Below are positions 34,556 through 42,224 of a stretch of 64,000 bases of DNA, in pieces. Below the pieces are notes generated by a model. The model searched no databases. It worked only from the letters and a program-made list of their open reading frames with translations, and was not told the DNA's origin. Within the stretch, counting starts at the first letter, position 1. Every line of letters begins with the position of its first letter. The translations under genes and the position numbers were made by a program. The stretch comes from Flavobacteriia bacterium (GTDB taxonomy: Bacteria > Bacteroidota > Bacteroidia > Flavobacteriales > Flavobacteriaceae): the NCBI GenBank assembly GCA_011391075.1, contig JAABRF010000004.1:1-64000 (forward strand), in the 5' to 3' direction.

Positions 34556-35176
34556 TTATTTCTTAAAAATTTTAGAGAAAATGGATTTATTTTCTTGCAG
34601 GATGGGCTGTTGGGAGGTAGGAGAACTTGCAAAAGGTTTTGCAATATTACCATAATTGAGGATCAATGACCTATTGTAATCATTAAAAGTCATCCCATTT
34701 TCTTCATTAAAACCATCGAAGTAAGTTTTGGCAACTTTAGCACCTGAATGTTGTTCAATTTTGAGTAATTTTTGATAAAAATTTTCAATTTCAGAAAGTA
34801 CAGGTCTTGGAGCTGCTTTTCTGCTACTTACAAATGAAATGAGATTATTGTCATTGTCTTTTTTAAATTCAAAATCAGTGAAGAACCAATAATACCTGCC
34901 GTCTCTTGCTTGATCTTTAATGATAACATTGATGTTTTTACCTTCTTTGACATGTTCCATAACATGATTGAAGATCGTCAATGGTAATTCGGAATGTTTC
35001 AAAGTTTCAATACCATTACCTACCACTTCATGAACTTCAAAACCACTGATTTCCACATAATAATCATTGACGTATTCAATTAAACCATTTGTGTTAAACT
35101 TGCAAAGCATGGCTCTATTGGGGTCCAATCTGATCTCACGGTCAATAGGGATAAAGTTTAGGTCATTTGTTGGCAT
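34556..35176 (-). CDS. Single PAS protein, diverged Aer-type
   Basis: The 206-residue protein has one PAS domain (about 20-115: AMLCKFNTNGLIEYVNDYYVEISGFEVHEV and GRYYWFFTDFEF), a following helical segment (about 120-175: YQKLLKIEQHS and TYFDGFNEENGMTFNDYNRSL) and a basic-hydrophobic C-terminus (NKSIFSKIFKK). It is the most diverged member of the local array: the flavin-associated RHPxMP motif of Aer is changed to KHSELP, so the domain may no longer bind FAD. No kinase, HAMP or methyl-accepting region is present. It is the last gene of the PAS cluster, 159 bp after the triple-PAS gene on the same strand. Confidence 0.85.
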   Translation of the reverse strand: MPTNDLNFIPIDREIRLDPNRAMLCKFNTNGLIEYVNDYYVEISGFEVHEVVGNGIETLKHSELPLTIFNHVMEHVKEGKNINVIIKDQARDGRYYWFFTDFEFKKDNDNNLISFVSSRKAAPRPVLSEIENFYQKLLKIEQHSGAKVAKTYFDGFNEENGMTFNDYNRSLILNYGNIAKPFASSPTSQQPILQENKSIFSKIFKK

Positions 35177-35335
35177 AAAATCTCAATAAGGGTTGTATTT
35201 CTAGCAAAAATAAAAATATATTTAGATTATTTTTCTTTTTGGAATACAAATCGTCTTCAGATTGATATCGATACTTCGGTAAAACGGGCATAACGGTTAC
35301 AACTATTTCTTACACAAACTATTGACAAAATCAAC

Positions 35336-37123
35336 TTATTTACTCAAAAGACGATTCATAAAACCTTTTTTTTCATTTATTGAAATTGAGGTAGCTGTTT
35401 GCACTTCAAAATACTGATTCAATTCGTTTTCTGTTACCCCTAGGATCCTCATGATAAATTGATGATAAGTAATCTTTTTTTCTTCCAATAAACCTAAAAA
35501 GTAGTTTAAAGCTACTTGCATATTTTGTTTTTGTTCGATACTTTTTAAAGTGTTATATAGCTTTTCAATTTCGATTACAGCATCTTTGGGAGCTGCTTTT
35601 CTTCTAGAATAGTATGAAACAATCTCATTGTTTTCATTGTATTTGAATTCAAAATTGGTTAGAACCCAATAATACTTACCGTCATTGGACATATTTTTTA
35701 CGATGGCATGAATATTTTCACCTTTTTGAATGGTATCCCATAAAAATTTAAAAATAGTTTTAGGCATGTCGGGATGTCTTACAACATTATGGGGTTCGCC
35801 CATCAAATCGTGTTGTTCATATCCCGATATTTCCATAAAATAATCGTTAGCATATTCAATAATCCCTTTGGCATTGGTCTTTGACATAATTATTTTAGAA
35901 GGATCCAATATTATTTCGCGATTGTTGGGGATAGGTTTTGAATTTCTTTTATGAATCGAACTCACTTCCGACTGCACATTAATAGTGTTTACTTCACTAA
36001 AATAATTGTTTAAAGTTTTTTCATCTGTGCCGAGAATATTTAATATGAATTCGTCATAAGTCATATTTTTATCCTCAAGTAAACCTTTGAAATACTGTTC
36101 GGCTATTTCAGGTTTTTGTTCCTTTTCGATAGATAAAAGTATTTTGTAATAAGGTTCGATACGTTTTACAGCACTAGAAGGTGAAGCTTTTCGGTATGAA
36201 AAGTAAGAATCAACCTTTCCATTTTCATCGTATTTAGGGTCAATGCGTGCTATAACCCAATAATAAGCACCAGTTTTAGTGAGATTTTTAACTAATGCAT
36301 ACAATCCTTCTCCTCTTTTCAAGCGATCCCACATGATTTTGAAAACGAGTTTGGGCATTTCGGGATGTCTGATGATATTGTGAGGTTGTCCCATCAATTC
36401 CTCTTTTGTATACCCACTTACTTCTACAAAATAATCGTTAGAATACTGAATGATTCCTTTTAAATCCGTTTTGGACATTATGGTTTTTGAGGGGTCTAAA
36501 GGCGTTTGAATATCATTGGGGATAGGTTTGTTTGTTTTATTATTTATTGGAGTTGTATTTGGATTTTTGTTTACATCCAAGCTGTTTTTAACACTTTTCC
36601 AATCTGAACCCAATAGGTTTTGAATAAATGTATCGTAGTCCAAGTTTAGTTCTTCTAATAAACCGTTGAAATATTTTTCTGAAACAGTTACCGGATTACT
36701 GGTTTCAATTTCCAATAATATTTTATAGTATTCCTCAACTTTTAATGCTGTTTCAACAGGTATTCCTCTTCGATTGGACACATATGAAATGATGTTTCCA
36801 TTGGCGTCAGTTTTGGGACCTACTTTTGCAATAACCCAATAAAACTGACCTTTTTTAGTCAAATTTTTAACGAAAGCATACATACTTTCTCCCTTTTGAA
36901 TATGATCCCAAAGCAACTTAAATATTACTTTTGGCATTTCGGGATGGCGAATTATGTTATGGGCTTGTCCCATTAATTCTGCTCTACTGTAACCACTTAT
37001 TTCGACAAAATAATCATTAGCAAATTCAATAACTCCTTTAGGGTCAGTTTTTGACTTTATGATACGATTGGGATCTGGAAAGATTTGTTGGTTGGAAGGG
37101 TTGGTTGTTTCTAAATTATTCAT
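35336..37123 (-). CDS. Triple-PAS protein, Aer-type sensor without output domain
   Basis: The 595-residue protein is three tandem copies of one module. PAS domains lie at about 20-118, 208-312 and 408-510, each followed by a 50-60 residue helical domain (about 126-178, 320-376 and 515-573, pattern YYKILLxIE, YFxGLLEExxxxYxxFI). Each PAS has the Aer flavin motif: RHPEMP at 59-64, RHPEMP at 252-257 and RHPDMP at 449-454, plus FANDYF/YSNDYF/YANDYF with the conserved Asn and a YWV core. E. coli Aer uses this PAS type to bind FAD and sense redox state. There is no transmembrane, HAMP, methyl-accepting, kinase or GGDEF region. The C-terminus is a short basic-hydrophobic tail (KKGFMNRLLSK). It probably works by protein-protein interaction; the partner is unknown. 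Confidence 0.88.
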   Translation of the reverse strand: MNNLETTNPSNQQIFPDPNRIIKSKTDPKGVIEFANDYFVEISGYSRAELMGQAHNIIRHPEMPKVIFKLLWDHIQKGESMYAFVKNLTKKGQFYWVIAKVGPKTDANGNIISYVSNRRGIPVETALKVEEYYKILLEIETSNPVTVSEKYFNGLLEELNLDYDTFIQNLLGSDWKSVKNSLDVNKNPNTTPINNKTNKPIPNDIQTPLDPSKTIMSKTDLKGIIQYSNDYFVEVSGYTKEELMGQPHNIIRHPEMPKLVFKIMWDRLKRGEGLYALVKNLTKTGAYYWVIARIDPKYDENGKVDSYFSYRKASPSSAVKRIEPYYKILLSIEKEQKPEIAEQYFKGLLEDKNMTYDEFILNILGTDEKTLNNYFSEVNTINVQSEVSSIHKRNSKPIPNNREIILDPSKIIMSKTNAKGIIEYANDYFMEISGYEQHDLMGEPHNVVRHPDMPKTIFKFLWDTIQKGENIHAIVKNMSNDGKYYWVLTNFEFKYNENNEIVSYYSRRKAAPKDAVIEIEKLYNTLKSIEQKQNMQVALNYFLGLLEEKKITYHQFIMRILGVTENELNQYFEVQTATSISINEKKGFMNRLLSK

Positions 37124-37241
37124 TAAAATTTTTGAATAAACTAGAGGGGAAGGATTATTACTAAATACTCCATGAATTACATTATATTTTCACAGGAATT
37201 TCATGCATGGTCATTTAATTCCTTTTTTATGGTTGAATTTT

Positions 37242-37985
37242 TTATGAAAAAAGTCGTCCTAAAACACCTTTTTTTCGTTCTTCAATTGCTTGTGGAACAA
37301 ATTTTTGATCAGAAAAATATTCTGAAAGTTGTTGTTGATTTACCTCGAGAATACTTAAAATAAACTGATTATAAGTCATATTTTTTTCTTCTAGCATTCC
37401 TATGAAATAATTGAGAGCTGTCTGCATGTCTTGTTTGTTCTCGATAGATTTAAGGATGTAATACAGTCTGTCGATTTCGTATATGGCATTTCTAGGAGCA
37501 GCTTTTCTACGGGCATAATAGGAAATTACATTGCCTTCAGCATCTTTTTTGATTTCGAAATTGGTTAAAACCCAATAATATCGACCATCTTTGGCCATAT
37601 TTTTTACAAACGCATGAATGTTTTGACCTTTCTCAATACTATCCCACATCAATTTAAATATGGTTTTAGGCATATCAGGATGGCGAATGATGTTGTGGGG
37701 TTGACCCATTAACTCAAATTCTTCATACCCTGAAATTTCCATAAAATACTCATTTGCATATTCAATAATACCCCGAGTATCCGTTTTAGACATAATGGTT
37801 TTGGTAGGATCTAAATTGATTTCTTTATCCACAGGAAAAGGTTTTTTACGATTAACAGATTGATTTAATAAATCATTTTGTTCAATCTTTTCATTTTCGT
37901 TATAGGAAGTAACTTGGAAATTATCCATAAGATTATCAATCATCACTTTTTCTGACAATGAATTTAATTCGTTAAAATTAGACAT
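37242..37985 (-). CDS. Single PAS protein, Aer-type
   Basis: The 247-residue protein begins with a polar linker (about 1-60), then one PAS domain (about 62-165, with IMSKTDTRGIIEYANEYFMEISGY, RHPDMP and GRYYWVLTNFEI) and the same helical companion domain (about 170-230, with RLYYILKSIENKQDMQTALNYF and MTYNQFILSILEV). The end is a basic-hydrophobic tail (KKGVLGRLFS). The flavin-binding signature is intact. It is the first gene of a three-gene PAS cluster on the minus strand; the next starts 118 bp on. Of the array, its PAS is closest to the third domain of the triple-PAS protein, which suggests local duplication. Confidence 0.88.
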   Translation of the reverse strand: MSNFNELNSLSEKVMIDNLMDNFQVTSYNENEKIEQNDLLNQSVNRKKPFPVDKEINLDPTKTIMSKTDTRGIIEYANEYFMEISGYEEFELMGQPHNIIRHPDMPKTIFKLMWDSIEKGQNIHAFVKNMAKDGRYYWVLTNFEIKKDAEGNVISYYARRKAAPRNAIYEIDRLYYILKSIENKQDMQTALNYFIGMLEEKNMTYNQFILSILEVNQQQLSEYFSDQKFVPQAIEERKKGVLGRLFS

Positions 37986-38168
37986 TTTTTATTTTTTTGG
38001 GTTTAAAAAATGCTAGGACTCTTGAGGAAGTAATTTTCAGCAAATGTATAAAAAAAATCAAAAGATGGCACATTTATAGAACCATTTTATTGATTTGATG
38101 TCAAAATGACTTCAAAAAAACAATTAGTTAAAAAAATAAATAATCAACCGAAGGATATAGCGCATGAA

Positions 38169-39095
38169 TTAATCCAAATCTATATCAAATTGAGTCAATT
38201 CTTTAAATTGTTGTAATCTTATTTGAATTTCTTCTCGTGTAAGTTCTTCCATGCGTTGTGTCCCAAATTTTTCAACACAAAACGAAGCCAGGTTGGAGCC
38301 TACGATAACTGCTCTTTTCATGTTGTCAAATGAAACGTCATGCGTTCCTGCCAGATAGCCAATAAATCCGCCTGCAAAGGTATCACCCGCTCCAGTAGGG
38401 TCAAATACTTCTTCCAATGGTAAGGCTGGGGCAAAAAAGGCCGTGCCATTGTGGAACAATAAAGCGCCGTGTTCTCCTTTTTTAATTACTACAAATTCAG
38501 GTCCCATGGCATGAATTTTATGTGCTGCTTTTACCAAAGAATATTCTCCACTCAACTGGCGTGCTTCTTCGTCATTAATAGTTATGACATCCACTTTTCC
38601 AATTACTTGCATCAATTCATCCCAAGCATTATTCATCCAAAAATTCATGGTATCCAAGACCACTAATTTGGGCTTTACAGGAATTTGATTGATAACCGAC
38701 ATTTGTACGGCCGGATGTAAATTACCCAACATTAAAAAATCGGGAGAAGTGAATAATTGAGGAACTTTGGGATTGAAATCGGCTAAGACATTCAACTCGG
38801 TTGCCAAGGTATCACGGGTATTTAAATCATTGTGGTATTTTCCCGCCCAAAAAAAGGTTTTGCCACTTTCTATGATTTCAATTCCTTCAGTATTGATATT
38901 TTTTCCATTTAAATAGGCTAAATATTCTTTTGGGAAATCGCCTCCGACTACTGATACGATAGCGCTTTCTATATCAAATTGAGAAGCAGCCAATGCAATA
39001 TAGGTGCCTGCTCCTCCAATAATTTTATCTGTTTTTCCAAATGGAGTCTCAATAGCATCAAAAGCTACTGTTCCTACTATTAAAAGTTTGCTCAT
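38169..39095 (-). CDS. PfkB-family sugar/nucleoside kinase
   Basis: The 308-residue protein is a ribokinase-like kinase. The PfkB signature 2 with the catalytic Asp appears as DPTGAGDTFAGGF near residue 233; GGAGTYIALAASQF near residue 28 and TINDEEARQLSG near 180 are further family segments. It transfers phosphate from ATP to a sugar, nucleoside or related substrate that cannot be named from sequence. It is divergent from sufE, and its -7 element TACCTTTG is at 39126-39119 on the minus strand, with heptad repeats directly upstream in the -33 region. Confidence 0.9.
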   Translation of the reverse strand: MSKLLIVGTVAFDAIETPFGKTDKIIGGAGTYIALAASQFDIESAIVSVVGGDFPKEYLAYLNGKNINTEGIEIIESGKTFFWAGKYHNDLNTRDTLATELNVLADFNPKVPQLFTSPDFLMLGNLHPAVQMSVINQIPVKPKLVVLDTMNFWMNNAWDELMQVIGKVDVITINDEEARQLSGEYSLVKAAHKIHAMGPEFVVIKKGEHGALLFHNGTAFFAPALPLEEVFDPTGAGDTFAGGFIGYLAGTHDVSFDNMKRAVIVGSNLASFCVEKFGTQRMEELTREEIQIRLQQFKELTQFDIDLD

Positions 39096-39118
39096 ACGGT
39101 AATAATTGGTTTAATTTG

Positions 39119-39126
39119 CAAAGGTA
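39119..39126 (-). promoter_or_regulatory. -7 element of the PfkB kinase gene
   Basis: TACCTTTG on the minus strand fully matches TAnnTTTG, 23 bp before the start codon. The -33 region is made of heptad repeats instead of TTG. Confidence 0.55.
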
Positions 39127-39134
39127 TGAAAATG

Positions 39135-39162
39135 TTTAAAGTTTAAGATTTAAAGTTTAAAG
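39135..39162. repeat. Tandem heptamer repeat TTTAAAG, four units
   Basis: Units TTTAAAG (39135), TTTAAGA (39142), TTTAAAG (39149) and TTTAAAG (39156) in register between the divergent PfkB and sufE genes; the second unit is imperfect. It covers the -33 region of the PfkB promoter. Confidence 0.8.
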
Positions 39163-39180
39163 TAAAAAAGCAATATAAAG

Positions 39181-39194
39181 GTCTGAATTCAGAC
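39181..39194. promoter_or_regulatory. Perfect 14-bp palindrome upstream of sufE
   Basis: GTCTGAATTCAGAC is self-complementary and lies 21 bp before the sufE ATG, a position where a dimeric repressor could bind. No regulator is identified. Confidence 0.4.
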
Positions 39195-39215
39195 AATGCT
39201 TCAAAACACTTAATT

Positions 39216-39629
39216 ATGCAAATACAAGATATACAACAGGAAATAATCGATGAGTTTGAATTTCTAGAAGATTGGATGCAGAAATACGAACACCTTATCG
39301 AATTGGGAAAAAATCTACCGATTATTGATGAAGCGCACAAAACGGAAGACAATCTCATCAGTGGTTGCCAATCTAAAGTTTGGATTTATGCCGAAAAACA
39401 AGATGATAAACTCATCTATACTGCCGATAGTGATGCGATTTTAACCAAAGGGGTTGTCGCTTTATTGTTGAGAGTTTTTTCAAATCAATCTGCACAAGCC
39501 ATATTGGAAACCAATACAGATTTCATTGATCAAATAGGACTTAAGGAACATTTATCTCCTACACGTGCCAATGGTTTGTTGTCCATGGTGAAACAAATTA
39601 AATTGTATGCTTTGGCTTTTTCAAAATAA
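39216..39629 (+). CDS. sufE: Cysteine desulfuration protein SufE
   Basis: The 137-residue protein is SufE, which takes persulfide sulfur from the desulfurase SufS and passes it to the SufBCD scaffold. The active-site cysteine is in GCQSKVWIYAE near residue 51, with the conserved EDNLISG segment before it and PTRANGLLSMVKQIK near the end. It is divergent from the PfkB kinase. The DUF59 gene, also linked to iron-sulfur assembly, follows 142 bp later with its own promoter. The rest of the suf operon is not in this window. Confidence 0.94.
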   Translation: MQIQDIQQEIIDEFEFLEDWMQKYEHLIELGKNLPIIDEAHKTEDNLISGCQSKVWIYAEKQDDKLIYTADSDAILTKGVVALLLRVFSNQSAQAILETNTDFIDQIGLKEHLSPTRANGLLSMVKQIKLYALAFSK

Positions 39630-39715
39630 CTTTAAGGGTTTTTTTTGACAAATGAGTTGCTTTTTTTAAGATGTTTTTATTTTTTGAAAGCATATAAAAA
39701 AATATTATTGTTAAT

Positions 39716-39735
39716 CTAAAATCTAAATCTAAAAT
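39716..39735 (+). repeat. Short tandem heptamer CTAAAAT/CTAAAT
   Basis: CTAAAAT (39716-39722), CTAAAT (39723-39728) and CTAAAAT (39729-39735). One unit has lost a base. The run occupies the -33 region of the promoter at 39741. Confidence 0.65.
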
Positions 39736-39740
39736 TCGCA

Positions 39741-39748
39741 TATCTTTG
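39741..39748 (+). promoter_or_regulatory. -7 element of the DUF59 gene
   Basis: TATCTTTG fully matches TAnnTTTG, 23 bp before ATG 39772. The -33 position lies inside the heptad repeat. Confidence 0.6.
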
Positions 39749-39771
39749 CCCTTATTTAGAATCAATATAAA

Positions 39772-40095
39772 ATGGATATCGTCAGTCAAGAAACATTAAC
39801 TACCCGTATCATAGAAACCTTAAAAACCATATATGACCCCGAAATTCCTGTGGACATTTATGAATTGGGTTTGATTTATGATGTATTTGTGAAGAATGAA
39901 AATAAAGCGGTCAAAATTATCATGACGCTTACTACTCCCAACTGTCCTGTTGCTGAATCATTGCCACAAGAAGTTGAAGATAGAATTAAAGCAATTGATG
40001 GTATTGAAGAAGTGGTGTTAGAATTAACTTTTGATCCACCTTGGCATCAGGATTTAATGAGTGAAGAAGCCAAACTGGCTTTAGGCTTCTTATAA
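39772..40095 (+). CDS. DUF59/MIP18-family iron-sulfur assembly protein (SufT-like)
   Basis: The 107-residue protein is a single MIP18-family domain: IIETLKTIYDPEIPVDIYELGLIYDV at the N-terminus with the conserved DPE, MTLTTPNCPVAESLP with the conserved cysteine, and ELTFDPPWHQDLMSEEAK at the end. Members called SufT or PaaD help load or mature iron-sulfur clusters. Its place beside sufE supports that role. Confidence 0.92.
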   Translation: MDIVSQETLTTRIIETLKTIYDPEIPVDIYELGLIYDVFVKNENKAVKIIMTLTTPNCPVAESLPQEVEDRIKAIDGIEEVVLELTFDPPWHQDLMSEEAKLALGFL

Positions 40096-40324
40096 CAAAT
40101 CACAATACTTATATTTAACTTAATGTGGTTTTTAGAATTGGTTGAAAACTGATTTTGGAACCACTTTATATTTTGAATAAATTTGTTGAAAATAGGAATT
40201 TTATAAATTTCATTAGGCTTTTTCATTGAAAAAATTCAGTGAAAATACCGTAGTAAACTCAGGGTTTTTCCTATATCTATTGACCTTGATTCATCGGACA
40301 TTTGTGACATCAAAACTAAATAGT

Positions 40325-40555
40325 ATGTCACGAACAATTAAATCTTCAGCATTATTTATCGGAATTGGAATTATTTTATTCCTATTCATCAGTTTAGTTG
40401 CGCCAAACCATCCAAAACCTGTGGATGAAAGAAAGATGGTAGAAATGATTTTGGCAGAGTACGACAACGAAATGGCTTATGGCAATCCCAATATCAATGT
40501 GGATGCTTTTGTAGACCAAGTTCTTATCGAATCTCTAAAAAAAAATAACCAGTAA
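40325..40555 (+). CDS. Small hypothetical membrane protein
   Basis: The 76-residue protein has one hydrophobic helix (about residues 8-26) and a polar acidic C-terminal part with PKPVDERKMVEMILAEYDNE. The frame opens at 40226, but ATG 40325 gives a sensible N-terminus. I do not recognise a family. It sits between the DUF59 and DUF1599 genes on the same strand. Confidence 0.55.
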   Translation: MSRTIKSSALFIGIGIILFLFISLVAPNHPKPVDERKMVEMILAEYDNEMAYGNPNINVDAFVDQVLIESLKKNNQ

Positions 40556-40619
40556 TTTCAGTATTTTTTTGTCAAACAAGCATTTTTATCGAACTTTACA
40601 CCCGTTAGAGTAGATATTT

Positions 40620-41168
40620 ATGCAAAAAACTTCACAACAGTTTGACAACATCATCGACCAATGCCGCAGTCTTTTTATTAAAAAAATGACTGATTACGGT
40701 AGCGCTTGGCGCATTTTGAGAATTCCCTCACTTACCGACCAAATCTTTATCAAAGCCCAACGCATCCGAATGATGCAAGAACAAAGTGTGCGTAAAATTG
40801 ATGAAGATGAAATTCCTGAATTCATTGGCATCATCAATTATTCCATTATGGCTTTGATCCAATTGGAAAATGGAGTAGTTGATCAGCCTGACCTCAACAC
40901 TTCAGAAGCGACCATTCTTTATGATAAAGCTGTTGCTGAAACCAAATTCTTGATGGAAAATAAAAATCACGATTATGGCGAGGCTTGGCGTGAAATGCGG
41001 GTCAGTTCATTGACCGATTTGATTTTGCAAAAATTATTGAGAGTCAAACAAATTGAAGACAACCAGGGAAAAACATTGGTTTCGGAAGGTGTAGATGCCA
41101 ATTACCAAGACATCATCAACTATGCGATTTTTGCATTAATCCAAATTGAAGAATCTAAAACAATTTAA
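40620..41168 (+). CDS. DUF1599 protein with internally duplicated domain
   Basis: The 182-residue protein is built of two copies of a 60-70 residue unit: MTDYGSAWRILRIPSLTDQI to NYSIMALIQLE (about 20-82) and NHDYGEAWREMRVSSLTDLI to NYAIFALIQIE (about 118-178). The DYG, SLTD and INYxIxALIQ positions repeat exactly. This is the DUF1599 (nucleotide modification associated domain 1) family. A biochemical role is not established. The DoxX-like gene follows by 25 bp and is probably co-transcribed, a pairing common in Bacteroidota. Confidence 0.88.
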   Translation: MQKTSQQFDNIIDQCRSLFIKKMTDYGSAWRILRIPSLTDQIFIKAQRIRMMQEQSVRKIDEDEIPEFIGIINYSIMALIQLENGVVDQPDLNTSEATILYDKAVAETKFLMENKNHDYGEAWREMRVSSLTDLILQKLLRVKQIEDNQGKTLVSEGVDANYQDIINYAIFALIQIEESKTI

Positions 41169-41193
41169 AAACGATATTTATAAACTTATTTTT

Positions 41194-42156
41194 ATGAAAA
41201 TCATAACCCATATCATTCGTTTTCTAGTTGCCGCTACATTTATTTTTTCTGGTTTTGTCAAAATGGTAGATCCTATTGGCTCAGATATTAAAATGAAGGA
41301 ATATTTATCTCCGGATGTTTTAAATATACCTTCTTTAATTCCTTATACCTTGGCTTTGGCTATTTTACTCATTTTAGCCGAATGGCTTTTAGGATTCATG
41401 TTACTACTAGGCTATAAACCCAAATTGACTTTGGTAGGCATTACTCTATTGATGATTGTCTTTTTATATTTGACTTGGTATTCAGCTTATTACAACAAAG
41501 TGACCGATTGTGGTTGTTTTGGAGAAGCTGTTAAATTGGGAACATGGGAAACGTTTTATAAGAATGTAGTTTTAATTTTACTCATTGCATTTTTATGGAT
41601 TAGAGTGAAAGATATCTCACCATTGTTTCACAAATGGGTTGCTATTTGGGGCTCATTTTTAGCATTACTAGTCGGTCTTTTTATCAGTTATTACGTTTTG
41701 ATACATTTACCAATTATTGATTTTACACCCTATAAAGTAGGTGCTAATATACCGGAAGGTATGGCTTATAAAGATGGCGTAGAGATTCCACCTATTCACG
41801 ATTTTATTTTCGAAAATGAAACCGATGATTTGACCGATACAATTCTACAATCGGATAAAGTCATGTTGATTATTTCAGTTAATTTAGCTGAAAGTAACTT
41901 GGAAAGTTTTAAAGAAATAAAGGCTTTGACAGACAAAGCCATTCAAAAAGGCTATAAAGTATTTGCACTTTCTGCTTCCAGTATGGAAGATTTTCAATTT
42001 TTGAAAGAAAAATATTCCTTAAATTTTGAAATGCTTTGGGGTGATGGTACTACACTTAAAACCATGATCAGAGCCAATCCTGGCATCATGACCCTCGAAA
42101 AAGGGGTGATTAAGGGAAAAAGGAATGTTACAGATATCAAAAAAGTGAAAATATAA
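41194..42156 (+). CDS. DoxX/MauE-like membrane protein (BT_3928-type)
   Basis: The 320-residue protein has about four to five transmembrane helices (about 5-25, 50-72, 78-100, 120-140 and 150-175) in a DoxX/MauE-like arrangement, with the conserved TDCGCFGEAVKLG between helices. The C-terminal 130 residues are soluble with a thioredoxin-like pattern (KVMLIISVNLAESNLESFKEI) but no CXXC. The CGC in the membrane part may take part in thiol redox chemistry, as proposed for MauE. The frame opens at 41146 inside the upstream gene; ATG 41194 is used. It lies 25 bp after the DUF1599 gene. Confidence 0.82.
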   Translation: MKIITHIIRFLVAATFIFSGFVKMVDPIGSDIKMKEYLSPDVLNIPSLIPYTLALAILLILAEWLLGFMLLLGYKPKLTLVGITLLMIVFLYLTWYSAYYNKVTDCGCFGEAVKLGTWETFYKNVVLILLIAFLWIRVKDISPLFHKWVAIWGSFLALLVGLFISYYVLIHLPIIDFTPYKVGANIPEGMAYKDGVEIPPIHDFIFENETDDLTDTILQSDKVMLIISVNLAESNLESFKEIKALTDKAIQKGYKVFALSASSMEDFQFLKEKYSLNFEMLWGDGTTLKTMIRANPGIMTLEKGVIKGKRNVTDIKKVKI

Positions 42157-42199
42157 TTGGTAGACTACATTCTATTTTCTATTATCAATTTTCAAATCT

Positions 42200-42207
42200 T
42201 ATATTTG
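42200..42207 (+). promoter_or_regulatory. -7 element of tyrS
   Basis: TATATTTG fully matches TAnnTTTG, 17 bp before ATG 42225. Confidence 0.5.
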
Positions 42208-42224
42208 CCGAAAATATTTAAAAC

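Noticed and set aside
37172-37363. A short plus-strand gene between the PAS genes
   Set aside because: It overlaps the 3' end of the 247-residue PAS gene on the other strand and has a hydrophobic, non-protein-like composition.
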